Notes: generated by a model not told the origin, from the sequence alone. Positions 25,752-35,029 are shown, counted from the first letter of the stretch. The stretch: DNA of 64,000 nt from Sinimarinibacterium sp. NLF-5-8 (GCF_010092425.1 NZ_CP048030.1:1499501-1563500); one strand, 5' to 3'. Numbers and translations are program-made.

Positions 25752-26989
25752 GCCTTGATCCGGTTGCGTAAGCGCAGATGCGCCCATCCCAGCAGCGCGC
25801 CCATGCCGATGAACGCCAGTGCGCGCGCGGTGAGTGACCATTGGCTGTCCAAAAACCGCAGGGTGAGCAGCAGCGCCAGCAGTAACAGCCCCTGGGTGAT
25901 GTGCGGCAGGTGTTGGCGCAGCGTGCCGAGGCGCATCAGCGTCAGCGCGGCCAGCAGCAGCCACAGTGACAGAGCGAGGGTCATCAATCCGCCCCAATGG
26001 GCCGATGCCAGCACATTGGGCAGCAGCAACAGCAGTGCCGGTATGCCCCACAGCGCGCGCCAGCCTTCGCCGCGCTGGAGCCGGGTCATGTTCCAGAGCA
26101 GACCGGCGCTGCACAGCAGCAGCCCCAGCACGGCCACGCCCCAGGTGATGCCGCTGCGCACGGCCAGACCCTCGCGCCAGCCCAGATCCAGACTGCCGAT
26201 GACGGCTGCGGCGGTCACCGCCAGCGCCCCATAGCGATGCACGATCGGCAGCGCGTCGGCGCGGGCGGTGAAGGTCAGCGCGCCGAGGCTGGCCAGCCAC
26301 CACAGGCTCAGCGCGGCGCTGTCCATCAACGTCAGCCAGACGGCCAGCCCCAGCAGCGGCAGCACACTGCCCCACAGCCAGGCACTGCGCGCGCGGTGAT
26401 CGGCATGGCGATCCCTGTGCGCGCGCAGCAGCGGCCATAACGCGGCAAAACCGATCAGCACGCCCGGCAAGGCATCGGCTTGCGGGGTTTGGCTGGCCGC
26501 CCAAAAGCACAGCACAACGGCATAGAACACGCTGGTCAGCAGCGCCTGAAACAGCAGCGCCAGCGGCAACGTGACGGCGGCGCAGATCAGCAAAAACTGA
26601 TCCAGCTCGCCCGACCAGTGAAAGATCTGCGACAGCAGCGCCAGTGCGGCGGCAAACGCCAGCGCCGTCCACGCGCTGCTGGCTTCTCGCCACAAAACCG
26701 CGTCGCGGTGCGCGCGCCAGGTGATGACGCAGGCGATTTGGCCGATCAGCAGCGGCGTCAGGGCAAAGCCCAGGCGCGCGCCCAGCGGCAGTGCATCCCA
26801 GTTGTGCGCCACCAGCAAGATCAAGCCCAGCCCCACCAGCACCACGCTGATCAAGGCAAACCACGGCATCGGCGCGTGCGCGTGATCGGCGTAATGCGCG
26901 CGCAGGCGCTCGGCAGTCCGGGCGTCGATCAGCTCGGTGGACTGCCACTGTGGCAGTTGCTCCAAAAGCCAGCGGTGGTGTCGGGTCAT
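25748..26989 (-). CDS. DUF2157 multi-pass membrane protein
   Basis: A 413-residue protein with a 50-residue cytoplasmic N-terminus (WLLEQLPQWQSTELIDARTAERLRAHY, the DUF2157 pattern) and about a dozen hydrophobic segments. Typical conserved piece is LISVVLVGLGLILLVAHNWDALP near residue 75. Function unknown. ATG 26989 is chosen; the frame extends upstream into rlmH, where it has no family match. Translationally coupled to the GDYXXLXY gene. Confidence 0.82.
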   Translation of the reverse strand: MTRHHRWLLEQLPQWQSTELIDARTAERLRAHYADHAHAPMPWFALISVVLVGLGLILLVAHNWDALPLGARLGFALTPLLIGQIACVITWRAHRDAVLWREASSAWTALAFAAALALLSQIFHWSGELDQFLLICAAVTLPLALLFQALLTSVFYAVVLCFWAASQTPQADALPGVLIGFAALWPLLRAHRDRHADHRARSAWLWGSVLPLLGLAVWLTLMDSAALSLWWLASLGALTFTARADALPIVHRYGALAVTAAAVIGSLDLGWREGLAVRSGITWGVAVLGLLLCSAGLLWNMTRLQRGEGWRALWGIPALLLLLPNVLASAHWGGLMTLALSLWLLLAALTLMRLGTLRQHLPHITQGLLLLALLLTLRFLDSQWSLTARALAFIGMGALLGWAHLRLRNRIKA

Positions 26990-27011
26990 AACAGGATCGG
27001 GTGGCGCGACG

Positions 27012-27482
27012 TTACGCGCGGTGATAGGGATGATTGACCAGCAGGCTCCAGGCGCGGAACAACTGCTCGGCAACCAGGACGCGCACCAAAGGATGCGGCA
27101 GCACCAGACTGGACAGCGACCAGCGCGCGTGCGCGCGCGCCAGCACCTCGGCAGACAAGCCATCCGGCCCGCCGATCAACAGACAGGTATCGCGCCCGGA
27201 CTGCATCCAGTCCTTGAGCGCCTCACTCCACTGCACACTGGTGAGCGCACTGCCGCGCTCATCCAGGGCGATGACGTAATCGTCATGGCCAATGGCTTTG
27301 AGGATTTTTTCGCCCTCTTGCTGTTTGGCGCGCGCGATATCGCTGTTTTTACCGCGCTGGGCGGGGGCAATTTCAACCAGCTCGACGCGGCATTCATGCG
27401 GCAGGCGCGCGGCATAGTCGGCATGGGCGGTTTGCACCCAGTCCGGCATTTTGCTGCCCACGGCCAACATGCGGATGCGCAT
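27012..27482 (-). CDS. rlmH: 23S rRNA (pseudouridine1915-N3)-methyltransferase RlmH
   Basis: SPOUT methyltransferase that modifies pseudouridine 1915 in helix 69 of 23S rRNA. The 156-residue product begins MRIRMLAVGSKMPDWV and has the knot signatures LLIGGPDGLS and SLSSLVLPHPLVRVLVAEQLFRAW with C-terminal NHPYHR. Six bases after rsfS; conserved rsfS-rlmH pair. Confidence 0.96.
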   Translation of the reverse strand: MRIRMLAVGSKMPDWVQTAHADYAARLPHECRVELVEIAPAQRGKNSDIARAKQQEGEKILKAIGHDDYVIALDERGSALTSVQWSEALKDWMQSGRDTCLLIGGPDGLSAEVLARAHARWSLSSLVLPHPLVRVLVAEQLFRAWSLLVNHPYHRA

Positions 27483-27488
27483 GGCGGT

Positions 27489-28442
27489 TTATTTTTTGCG
27501 GGTAACGGTTTTCACCACGCGGCCAACGGTTTTGTCCACGGCGCCGCTAACGGTTTTGCTCACCACCCCACGCACCGCGCCCAGCAAGCCGCGTTTTTGC
27601 GGCTTGGCCGCCGGTGCCGGTGCTGAAACAGGCACAGCGACGGCAGCGGTTTGCGCAGCGGTCTTGCGCGGCGCTTTGGCCGCGGCTTTTTGAGCCGGGG
27701 CTTTTTCAGTGGTGGCTTGGGGCGCAGCGGTTTTGGCGGCAGCGGTTTTCTTCACGGCTGCTTTCTTCACGGCTGCTTTCTTCACCGCTGCTTTCTTCAC
27801 GGCTGCTTTCTTCACCGCTGCTTTTTTGACGGCTGCTTTTTTGGCCACAGTCTTTTTGACCGCGGGCGGCGCCGCTTCAACAGGTTCGGCGGGCGCGGGC
27901 GTCGGGATCGCTTTTTTGCGCGCGGCTTTGCTTGTCGCTGCCTTTGCCGCTGCCTTTTTCACAGCTTTTGTGGCGGCCTTTGCGGCGGCTTTTTCAACCG
28001 GAGCCTCGGGCGTTTGGCTCGGCGTCTCTGCCTCTGTCGCTTTGCGCGCGCGGGTTTTGCTCACGGCGGTCTGGGCCGGTTTTTCGGCGTCTGCTGGCGC
28101 GGGTTCGGTTTCGACCGCCCAGAGTTTTTCAAGCTGATAGTGCAGCCGCGCCTGCGCCTGCATGACATGCACCACCACATCGCCCAGATCGACCAGCACC
28201 CATTCGCCGCTGTCCTTGCCTTCGATGCTCAGCACTTTGTTTCCGGCTTTTTTGGCCTGATCCGCGACGTTTTGCGCCAGCGACGCCACATGCCGGTTGG
28301 AGGTGCCGGTGCAAATGATCATGGCATCGGTCACCGAGGTCAGCGCCTGCACGTCGAGCACGAGGATGTCTTTGCCTTTCATATCGTCCAGCGCGTCAAA
28401 CGCGAGCTTGGCCAGCGGCAGCATTTTGGGTTTACGAGCCAT
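27489..28442 (-). CDS. rsfS: Ribosomal silencing factor RsfS with long histone H1-like tail
   Basis: RsfS binds ribosomal protein uL14 and blocks subunit joining when nutrients are scarce. The canonical domain is residues 1-115: AFDALDDMKGKDILVLDVQ, TDAMIICTGTSNRHVASLAQNV, GEWVLVDLGDVVVHVMQAQAR and the YQLEKLW end. Normal RsfS stops there (105-120 aa). Here about 200 more residues follow, almost only Ala, Lys, Pro, Thr and Val, with the pentapeptide KKAAV in six tandem copies near residues 200-230 and a basic C-terminus (VGRVVKTVTRKK). The tail resembles bacterial H1-like and AlgP-like nucleic-acid-binding repeats. No stop or frameshift separates the parts. Confidence 0.9.
   Translation of the reverse strand: MARKPKMLPLAKLAFDALDDMKGKDILVLDVQALTSVTDAMIICTGTSNRHVASLAQNVADQAKKAGNKVLSIEGKDSGEWVLVDLGDVVVHVMQAQARLHYQLEKLWAVETEPAPADAEKPAQTAVSKTRARKATEAETPSQTPEAPVEKAAAKAATKAVKKAAAKAATSKAARKKAIPTPAPAEPVEAAPPAVKKTVAKKAAVKKAAVKKAAVKKAAVKKAAVKKAAVKKTAAAKTAAPQATTEKAPAQKAAAKAPRKTAAQTAAVAVPVSAPAPAAKPQKRGLLGAVRGVVSKTVSGAVDKTVGRVVKTVTRKK
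27756..27848. repeat. 15-base tandem repeat inside the rsfS tail
   Basis: The 15-base unit reads GCTGCTTTCTTCACG on the plus strand (variant ...CACC) and is repeated about six times, encoding KKAAV on the minus strand. Units are nearly identical at DNA level, so copy number could vary by slippage while staying in frame. Confidence 0.85.
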
Positions 28443-28476
28443 GATGTTCTCTTGATGAATGAATTGAAGGGGTTTT

Positions 28477-29133
28477 TTAAGATTGATCGGCGATCAGCGC
28501 CGCGCGATCGTCGGCGCTCAGGGTGTTCAAGATGACATCGGGAACCAGCGCGCGCACGGAGCGATCGTGGCGCAGCAGTTGCCGGATGCGGGTCGATGAT
28601 ATTTGCAGCAGCGGCAAGTCAAAGCTCATCCACAGCCCGCTGTTTTGCGCGCGCAGCTCGTCTGCCGCGCGCGCGCGCCGGGACGCTAAAAAGCCTTGGG
28701 TTTGCGCAGACGGCAGCAGCGCCGCGCCGGGGCGCGCGCAGACCAAAAGATGTGCCAGTGACAGCAATGCCTGCCAGCGATGCCAGGTGTGCAGCTGGGC
28801 AAAGGCATCGGCGCCAATCATCAGCAGCAGCGGCTGATCGGGGTAGCGCGCGCGCAAAGCCTCTACGGTGTGGTAGGTGTAGGACAGCCCCTGACGGCGC
28901 AGTTCGCAGTCATCCGCGATCAGGCCGACTTCGCCCTGGATGGCCGCTTCAATCCACGCCAGCCGCGTGGCTCCGGCCACGGCAGAGCCGCGACGGTGCG
29001 GCGGCTGCGCGGTGGGGATCAGGTGCACTCGATCCAAGCCCAGCTGATCGCGCGCTTCAATGGCCAATCGCAGATGGCCGTTGTGAAACGGCGCAAACGC
29101 GCCGCCAAAAACGCCGATCACAGGCCCTGGCAC
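28477..29133 (-). CDS. nadD: Nicotinate-nucleotide adenylyltransferase
   Basis: Adenylyltransferase of NAD biosynthesis. The 218-residue product has the nucleotidyltransferase motif GGAFAPFHNGHLRLA (usually GGTFDPIHxGH; Asp is replaced by Ala) and ISSTRIRQLLR near the C-terminus. The start is GTG at 29133, three bases after proA. proA-nadD-rsfS-rlmH order matches Pseudomonas. Confidence 0.94.
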   Translation of the reverse strand: MPGPVIGVFGGAFAPFHNGHLRLAIEARDQLGLDRVHLIPTAQPPHRRGSAVAGATRLAWIEAAIQGEVGLIADDCELRRQGLSYTYHTVEALRARYPDQPLLLMIGADAFAQLHTWHRWQALLSLAHLLVCARPGAALLPSAQTQGFLASRRARAADELRAQNSGLWMSFDLPLLQISSTRIRQLLRHDRSVRALVPDVILNTLSADDRAALIADQS

Positions 29134-29136
29134 CGG

Positions 29137-30429
29137 TCAGCGCGCGTGGCCATCACCCAGCACAATCCATTTGACCGTGGTCAGCCCTTCCAGACCCACC
29201 GGCCCGCGCGCGTGAAACTTGTCGGTGCTGATGCCGATTTCGGCACCCAGCCCGTATTCAAAGCCATCGGCAAAGCGGGTGGAGGCGTTGACCATCACCG
29301 AGGCAGAATCGACTTCGCGCATGAAACGGCGAATGCGGCTGTAGTGCTCCGAGACAATGGCATCGGTGTGGTGCGAGCCGTAGGTTTCAATGTGGTCGAT
29401 CGCCGCGTCCAGCCCCTCGACGATTTTGATCGACAGGATCGGCGCAAGATATTCGGTATGCCAATCGTCCTCGCTGGCGGCGATGGCTTGCGGAATCAGC
29501 GCGCAAGTGGCGGCATCTCCGCGCAGCTCCACACCGGCTTCCAGATAAATGTGCGCAAGCTCCGGCAACACGCGCTCGGCAATCGGCGCATCCACCAGCA
29601 GGGTTTCCATGGTGTTGCAAGTGCCATAGCGCTGGGTCTTGGCGTTGACGCAGACGGCCACGGCTTTTTCGATGTCGGCATCACGGTCGATGAACACATG
29701 GCAGACGCCGTCCAGATGCTTGATCACCGGCACCTTGGCCGCCGCCGAAACCGCCGCCACCAGCCCTTTGCCGCCACGCGGGATGATCACATCCACAAAC
29801 TCTGGCATCGCCACCAGCTCGGAGACGGTCTTGCGATCGGTGATGTCGAGCACCTGGATCGCATCGCGCGGCAGGTCGGCATCGGTGAGCGCGCGCTCGA
29901 TGCAGCGGGCAATCGCCAGATTGGAACGCAGCGCCTCGGAGCCGCCGCGCAGAATCGCGGCATTGCCGGACTTCAGGCACAGCGCCGCAGCATCGGCGGT
30001 AACGTTGGGACGCGACTCGTAAATGATGCCGACCACGCCCATCGGCACACGCATCTTGCCCACCTTGATCCCGGACGGGCGCTGTTTGACATCGGTGACC
30101 TCGCCCACCGGATCAGGCAGCGTCGCCACCTGGCGCACGCCATCGGCCATCGCGCGGATGCGCTCGGGCGTCAGTGCCAGCCGATCCAGCAAAGCCTCGT
30201 CCAGACCGGCGGCGCGGCCATCGCGCAGATCGGCATTGTTGGCGGCCTGGATGTCATCGGCCTGATCCAGAATGATTTGTGCCAGCGCAAACAGCGCGGC
30301 GTTTTTCATGCCGGCTTCGGCGCGCGCCAGTTGCCGCGCCGCAATGCGGGCTTTTTGCCCTTTGGCGCGCATGTAGGCAGCGATGGAATCGGCGGAGGGG
30401 ATGTTCTTGTCGGAGTGCGTCTGGCTCAT
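29137..30429 (-). CDS. proA: Gamma-glutamyl phosphate reductase
   Basis: Second step of proline synthesis: NADPH reduction of gamma-glutamyl phosphate. The 430-residue product has the catalytic cysteine in [34 protein letters not shown] and [12 protein letters not shown] 30429 overlaps the holA stop (ATGA), so it is coupled to holA; upstream in-frame codons are inside holA. Confidence 0.97.
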   Translation of the reverse strand: MSQTHSDKNIPSADSIAAYMRAKGQKARIAARQLARAEAGMKNAALFALAQIILDQADDIQAANNADLRDGRAAGLDEALLDRLALTPERIRAMADGVRQVATLPDPVGEVTDVKQRPSGIKVGKMRVPMGVVGIIYESRPNVTADAAALCLKSGNAAILRGGSEALRSNLAIARCIERALTDADLPRDAIQVLDITDRKTVSELVAMPEFVDVIIPRGGKGLVAAVSAAAKVPVIKHLDGVCHVFIDRDADIEKAVAVCVNAKTQRYGTCNTMETLLVDAPIAERVLPELAHIYLEAGVELRGDAATCALIPQAIAASEDDWHTEYLAPILSIKIVEGLDAAIDHIETYGSHHTDAIVSEHYSRIRRFMREVDSASVMVNASTRFADGFEYGLGAEIGISTDKFHARGPVGLEGLTTVKWIVLGDGHAR

Positions 30430-31451
30430 TGCGGTGGGGTTGAAATCAGCGCCGCACCACTTGCGGCAACGGTCAATGTTATCAATTCTTCCCACGCCGC
30501 AGAGTCTTGCCCGGTTTTGACCAGCTGATCGATGCGCGCGGCACGCTTGAGCCAGCTCAGGGCCACGCCCGCGCGCGTGCGCTGCATCGCCCGGATATAG
30601 CGATCCTGCTGAAAGCGACGGATGCCTGCCGCCTCACAGGCCGATTGCGCATCACGGCTGCGGCCATAGGCCAGCACGGCCTTGATCAACTGCCGCAATC
30701 CCCACATCAGCGCGCCCAGAATCTCCAGCGGCGTTGCGCCCTCCTCGCGCAGCCGCGCAAGGCTGCGCAGGGCAGCGGCGCCGTCGCCTTCGAGGATGCG
30801 ATCCATCAAATCAAACGCGGCAAAGCGCGCGCTATCGGCCACCGCATGCGCCAGGGCTTCGGCGCTGACGGCCTGATCGGGAAACAACAGGGCCAGCTTG
30901 GCCACGTCCTGCGCGGCGGCCAGCAGATTGCCCTCGGTGCGCTCGGCCAGAAGGCGCACGGCATCGGCATCGGCGCGCACACCGGCACTGCGCAGCCGCG
31001 CCTCCAGCCACGGCACGCAGTCGCGCCCCTTTACCGGCCAGGCGTACACCGTCACCCCGGCCTGATCGAAGGCGTTGAACCACGCGGCCTTGCGCGCGCG
31101 CGCATCCAGCGCCCCGCAGACCACGATCAGCAACACATCGGCACAGGTTTGCTGCGCCAGCGCCTGCAACGCCTTGGCACCGGCGGCGTCGGGGCCGGCA
31201 TTCATCCGCACTTCAACCATGCGCCGCTCGGCAAACAGCGACAGGCTGGCAAATGCCTCAAACACCTGCGACCAGTCAAAGCCGCGCTCCACATCCAGTA
31301 CCGTGCGCTCGGCAAAACCCTGCGCGCGCGCGCGCGCGCGGATGGCATCCAGGGTTTCCTGCACCAGCAGCGGCTCCTCGCCGGCCACCAGATACAGCGG
31401 CGCCAGCGTGGACTTGAGATGAGCAGCGATTTGTTGCGGTTTGAGTTGCAC
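30426..31451 (-). CDS. holA: DNA polymerase III subunit delta
   Basis: Delta is the wrench subunit of the clamp loader that opens the beta clamp. GTG 31451 starts [14 protein letters not shown], the family N-terminus, giving 341 aa (E. coli 343). It continues [22 protein letters not shown], a degenerate Walker region, and has the C-terminal collar helices. A 30-residue upstream extension overlapping coq7 is rejected. The usual leuS-lptE upstream are absent; instead coq7 diverges 78 bases away. Confidence 0.93.
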   Translation of the reverse strand: MQLKPQQIAAHLKSTLAPLYLVAGEEPLLVQETLDAIRARARAQGFAERTVLDVERGFDWSQVFEAFASLSLFAERRMVEVRMNAGPDAAGAKALQALAQQTCADVLLIVVCGALDARARKAAWFNAFDQAGVTVYAWPVKGRDCVPWLEARLRSAGVRADADAVRLLAERTEGNLLAAAQDVAKLALLFPDQAVSAEALAHAVADSARFAAFDLMDRILEGDGAAALRSLARLREEGATPLEILGALMWGLRQLIKAVLAYGRSRDAQSACEAAGIRRFQQDRYIRAMQRTRAGVALSWLKRAARIDQLVKTGQDSAAWEELITLTVAASGAALISTPPQ

Positions 31452-31529
31452 GGCCTGTGATGCGATGGACGGATTCAGGGCGGCCAGTGTAACGGGCTTG
31501 CGCGCGCAGGCCGAAGTAAACTGCGCGCC

Positions 31530-32171
31530 ATGCAACGTCAACTCTCTTTATTGGATCAGGCACTGGCCAAAATCGGCCAGGGGCTGGCGGCGGCTGCCGC
31601 GCCCAGCCCCACCGCCGCGATCAACTACCCCGCGCAAGGCAAAGCCGACAGCGCGCGCAGCGAGGCCGAGCGCCGCCACATTGCCGGACTCATGCGCATC
31701 AATCACACCGGCGAAATTGCCGCTCAAGCCCTGTATCACGGCCAGGCACTGGTCGCCACACAGCCGCACATCCGCGCGCACCTGCTCCAGGCTGCGCAGG
31801 AAGAACGTGACCATCTGGCCTGGTGTGAGCAACGGCTGACCGAATTGAACGACAGCCCCAGCCGCATCGGCCCGGCGTGGTACGTCGGCTCCTTTGCCAT
31901 TGGCGTGGTTGCGGGGCTGGCCGGGGATCGCTGGAGTCTGGGGTTTGTTGATGAAACCGAACGCCAGGTGGCCGAGCATTTGAGCGATCACCTCGCACAA
32001 ATCCCCGAAACCGATCAACGCAGCCGCGCGATCCTGGCGCAGATGCGCAGCGACGAGCAGCGCCACGGCCAACAAGCGCGCGACGCCGGCGGCCAAGCCC
32101 TGCCCGCGCGCATCAAAAGCGCCATGCGCGCGGTGGCCACGATGATGAAGATCGGCGCGTATCGGTTTTAG
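31530..32171 (+). CDS. coq7: 2-polyprenyl-3-methyl-6-methoxy-1,4-benzoquinol monooxygenase, Coq7 type
   Basis: Diiron hydroxylase for the last ring hydroxylation of ubiquinone synthesis. The 213-residue product shows the ferritin-like diiron ligands in RINHTGEIAAQALYHGQ, QEERDHLAWCEQRL, ETERQVAEHLSDHL and DEQRHGQQA. It is divergent from holA; the REP-like pair at 32191-32271 follows the stop. It supplies quinone for the bc1 complex encoded in this window. Confidence 0.96.
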   Translation: MQRQLSLLDQALAKIGQGLAAAAAPSPTAAINYPAQGKADSARSEAERRHIAGLMRINHTGEIAAQALYHGQALVATQPHIRAHLLQAAQEERDHLAWCEQRLTELNDSPSRIGPAWYVGSFAIGVVAGLAGDRWSLGFVDETERQVAEHLSDHLAQIPETDQRSRAILAQMRSDEQRHGQQARDAGGQALPARIKSAMRAVATMMKIGAYRF

Positions 32172-32190
32172 CGCGTGGGTCGTCGGCGGT

Positions 32191-32271
32191 CGCTTCGCGG
32201 CTTTAGCCGCGAATCAGGCGGCTACAAGAGCAAATTCAGAGCCTGTGGCAGCGGCTTTCAGCCGCGAAGCG
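32191..32271. repeat. REP-like inverted doublet
   Basis: CGCTTCGCGGCT (32191-32202) recurs inverted as AGCCGCGAAGCG (32260-32271). Each half also folds on itself: a perfect nine-base stem TTCGCGGCT/AGCCGCGAA at 32194-32213 and GCGGCT/AGCCGC at 32251-32265. The layout is that of a paired REP (BIME-like) element between convergent genes. A third copy of the core is at 35191. Confidence 0.7.
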
Positions 32272-32295
32272 ACGGGGCTGTTTTGTGCGCAGCAC

Positions 32296-32637
32296 TCACG
32301 CCTTCTTCATATACATGGCCTTGAGCATGTAGGGCGTGCCCTCGATCTTGCAGTCGATTTCATGGTCGCCGTCCACCAGGCGGATGTTTTTGATCTTGGT
32401 GCCGCCCTTGAGTGTGGTGGACGAGCCTTTGACGCGCAGATCCTTGATCAAAACCACGGTGTCACCGTCAGCCAGCGGGGTGCCGTGCGCGTCTTTGATG
32501 ATGCGTGCCTCGGGTTCGTTTGAGGCGGGCGCCTCACCCGGCACCCACTCATGGCCGCAATCGGCACAGATCAGCAGGTTGCCGTCGGGATAGGTGTTTT
32601 GCATTGCACACCGGGGACAGCTGTCGAGTTCGCTCAT
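32296..32637 (-). CDS. yjdM: YjdM/PhnA-like zinc-ribbon protein
   Basis: A 113-residue protein with an N-terminal zinc ribbon (CPRC...CADCGHEW, residues 7-30) and a C-terminal PhnA domain (DGDTVVLIKDLRVKGSSTTLKGGTKIKNIRLVDGDHEIDCKIEG). Historically annotated as alkylphosphonate utilisation, but no phn gene is nearby and the role is unclear. Twelve bases after the spermidine synthase-like gene. Confidence 0.9.
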   Translation of the reverse strand: MSELDSCPRCAMQNTYPDGNLLICADCGHEWVPGEAPASNEPEARIIKDAHGTPLADGDTVVLIKDLRVKGSSTTLKGGTKIKNIRLVDGDHEIDCKIEGTPYMLKAMYMKKA

Positions 32638-32649
32638 GAATATCCTGCC

Positions 32650-33432
32650 TCAGCAAAGCGTGTTGTGTGGGGTTGAAACTGCGCGCCGCTGCGCCCAGGC
32701 AAAAGTCCAGAGGTCACGATACGAGGGTACAAACAGGCTTTGCTCGCAGCGCCGCTCAAAGTGACGATCCAGGGCTTGGCGGATTTTGGGCAAGACTACC
32801 GCGCGGTCGGCACGATCATCCGCATCGCTCAAGCCGTGGCCGCAGCATTGCATGCTGATGATGCCGCCGGGTTTGAGCGCGCGCGCGATGCGCCCCATGA
32901 TGTGATCGATAAACTGCGCGCGGGTTTGACCTTCGCGCACCGGCTCCATGGTCAGGTCGTAAATCACGGCGTCGAGATCGCGCGCGGTATCGAGCCAGGC
33001 AAAGGCATCGCCGACGATGACCTCGGCGGCAGGATCGTCAAACGCATCGCCACACAGCGCGGGCAGGTGTTCACGCGACAACTGCATCACGCGCGCGTCG
33101 ATCTCGATCATCGTCAGCGACGCGGGCAGGCGCGCCAGCGCGCGAAAATGGCGCAGCGCCTCAAACAGCACACCGCCATCACCGCCCCCCAGAATCGCCA
33201 CGCGCGCACCAGCAGGCAGGCTCATCAACGGACTGACCATGGCCACGCCGTAAGCCGCATCCGATTCCGAGATTTGTAAATCACCGTCCAGATAGAGCTG
33301 GCCGCCAAACAGTGGATGGCGGCTGATCCCAATCCGTTGATAACGCGATTGCTCCTGATGCCGCCACTGCACCTGGGGATTGCGCGCGCGCGCCGCCAGC
33401 GGCGGCAAAGAGAGTGCGAATTGAGGGTTCAT
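32650..33432 (-). CDS. Spermidine synthase-like aminopropyltransferase
   Basis: A 260-residue spermidine/spermine synthase family protein. The cofactor loop is ILGGGDGGVLFEALRH, followed by IEIDARVMQLSREHLP and IVGDAFAWLDT. The catalytic-loop segment reads YDLTMEPVREG rather than the usual DSTDPxGP: the first Asp is kept, but the loop is altered, so polyamine product is uncertain. ATG 33432 is chosen over an upstream TTG. Whether it makes spermidine or an unusual polyamine cannot be told. Confidence 0.78.
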   Translation of the reverse strand: MNPQFALSLPPLAARARNPQVQWRHQEQSRYQRIGISRHPLFGGQLYLDGDLQISESDAAYGVAMVSPLMSLPAGARVAILGGGDGGVLFEALRHFRALARLPASLTMIEIDARVMQLSREHLPALCGDAFDDPAAEVIVGDAFAWLDTARDLDAVIYDLTMEPVREGQTRAQFIDHIMGRIARALKPGGIISMQCCGHGLSDADDRADRAVVLPKIRQALDRHFERRCEQSLFVPSYRDLWTFAWAQRRAVSTPHNTLC

Positions 33433-33850
33433 GGACAAACTATAGCTTAATTTCGGCTAATTGATGCCATCTTCTGCCAAAAAGTCAATTTCAACCAAGC
33501 CGAGACTGACCCCACCCGCCGTTCACGCTGTCGCCGTTGTGCTGCCACTTTGTGGATAAGTCTGTTTGAAACCCTTTGAAAAAGCTGTGTTCAAGCCGTG
33601 ATTGTCATCGGCATAACTTTTTGCCCGCACACAATATCTTGCGATTGATCAAGCACATCACCACTACCTGTAGTAAATCGACTTGACGCGCCGCACGCGG
33701 CAGCGCACTCTTGCAGTCCGCGCCGTTCAAAACCATCCAAGCCTGCTTTTGCCCAGCCTGCGCCTGTGTCTGCGCGCGCCCAAACGGATGAAAACCGCGC
33801 AACTCGTCAAAAAATGTCAGCCGTTGATTGAATCAGGAGAGACCCCCGCC
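33433..33850 (+). promoter_or_regulatory. nrdB control region with DnaA box and NrdR box pair
   Basis: This 418-base gap before nrdB contains no gene. A perfect DnaA box (TTATCCACA on the minus strand) lies at 33551-33559. Two NrdR-like boxes, ACACAATATCTTGCGA at 33629-33644 and CCACTACCTGTAGTAA at 33661-33676, are exactly 32 bases apart, the three-turn spacing known for NrdR pairs. A TTGATC at 33645-33650 between them could be part of a promoter. AGGAGAG at 33834-33840 is the nrdB ribosome site. Confidence 0.75.
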
Positions 33851-35029
33851 ATGCTCAATTGGGACGATACCCCCAGCACTGCCGCACAACCCGCAGCCGT
33901 TGCCCCCTCTGCCCCTTCATCTGCCCCGCATCCGGCGGTGGTCGAGCGCGCCGTGTCGCAAGCGGCCAGCGGCAAAGGTGCCACCGGCCTCGAAAATCTG
34001 GAAATGGGCGCGCGCCGGATTCATGTGGATGACAAAAAAATCATCAATTGCCGCGCCGACTTGAATCAACTGGTGCCGTTCAAATACCAGTGGGCGTGGG
34101 ACAAATACTTAAACGCCTGCAACAACCACTGGATGCCGCAGGAAATCAACATGTCGGCCGACATCGCCATGTGGAAAGACCCCAACGGTTTGACCGAGGA
34201 CGAGCGCACCATCATCAAGCGTTCGCTGGGCTTTTTTTCCACCGCCGATTCGCTGGTCGCCAACAACCTGGTGCTGGCGGTGTATCGCCACCTGACCAAC
34301 CCCGAATGCCGCCAGTATTTGCTGCGCCAGGCGTTTGAGGAGGCGATCCACACCCACGCCTATCAGTACTGCATTGAATCCTTGGGCCTGGATGAGGCCG
34401 AAGTGTTCAATATGTACCGCGAGATTCCGTCGATTCACGACAAAGCCGCGTGGGCGCTGCCGTACACGCAGAGTCTGGGCGATCCGAACTTTCACACCGG
34501 CACGCCGGAAACCGATCAGCGCCTGCTGCGCGACATGATTGCGTTTTATGTGATCGTGGAAGGGATTTTCTTCTACGTGGGCTTTGTCCAGCTGCTCAGC
34601 TTTGGCCGCCGCAACAAGATGGTGGGCGTCTCCGAGCAAATCCAATACATCATGCGCGACGAAGCCATGCACATGAACTTTGGCATTGACGTGATCAACC
34701 AGATCAAGCTGGAAAACCCGCACCTGTGGACGGCAGAGTTTCAGCAGCAAGCGCTGGACATGATCAAAGAAGCCACGGAGCTGGAAATCCGCTACGCCCA
34801 CGACACCATGCCGCGCGGCGTGCTGGGTCTGAACGCCAACATGTTCAACGAGTACATGAAGTACATCGCCAACCGCCGCTGCTCGCAGATCGGGCTGACG
34901 CCGCTGTACCCCGGCGCCGATAACCCGTTCCCATGGATGAGCGAAGTGCTGGATTTGAAGAAAGAGAAAAACTTCTTTGAAACCCGCGTGACCGAATACC
35001 AGACGGGCGGCGCGCTGAACTGGGATTGA
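33851..35029 (+). CDS. nrdB: Class Ia ribonucleotide reductase, beta subunit
   Basis: Small subunit that holds the diiron-tyrosyl radical for deoxyribonucleotide synthesis. The 392-residue product has a variable N-terminal 60 residues after MLNWDDTP, then [19 protein letters not shown]. Metal ligand helices are seen in [12 protein letters not shown] and [13 protein letters not shown]. It closes with [19 protein letters not shown], the C-terminal tail that docks on NrdA. ATG 33851 follows AGGAGAG; longer in-frame codons run into the control region. nrdA is not adjacent. Confidence 0.96.
   Translation: MLNWDDTPSTAAQPAAVAPSAPSSAPHPAVVERAVSQAASGKGATGLENLEMGARRIHVDDKKIINCRADLNQLVPFKYQWAWDKYLNACNNHWMPQEINMSADIAMWKDPNGLTEDERTIIKRSLGFFSTADSLVANNLVLAVYRHLTNPECRQYLLRQAFEEAIHTHAYQYCIESLGLDEAEVFNMYREIPSIHDKAAWALPYTQSLGDPNFHTGTPETDQRLLRDMIAFYVIVEGIFFYVGFVQLLSFGRRNKMVGVSEQIQYIMRDEAMHMNFGIDVINQIKLENPHLWTAEFQQQALDMIKEATELEIRYAHDTMPRGVLGLNANMFNEYMKYIANRRCSQIGLTPLYPGADNPFPWMSEVLDLKKEKNFFETRVTEYQTGGALNWD

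Noticed and set aside
25752-26948. N-terminal extension that would make the GDYXXLXY protein 598 residues
   Set aside because: It runs through the DUF2157 gene in another frame and is Arg/Ala-rich noise; the ATGA overlap marks the real start.
27756-27848. Short regular repeats as a CRISPR array
   Set aside because: Units are 15 bases without spacers and encode KKAAV in frame inside rsfS.
28780-30528. Open frame of 582 codons on the plus strand opposite nadD and proA
   Set aside because: Antisense of well-conserved genes; long only because GC-rich DNA has few stops.
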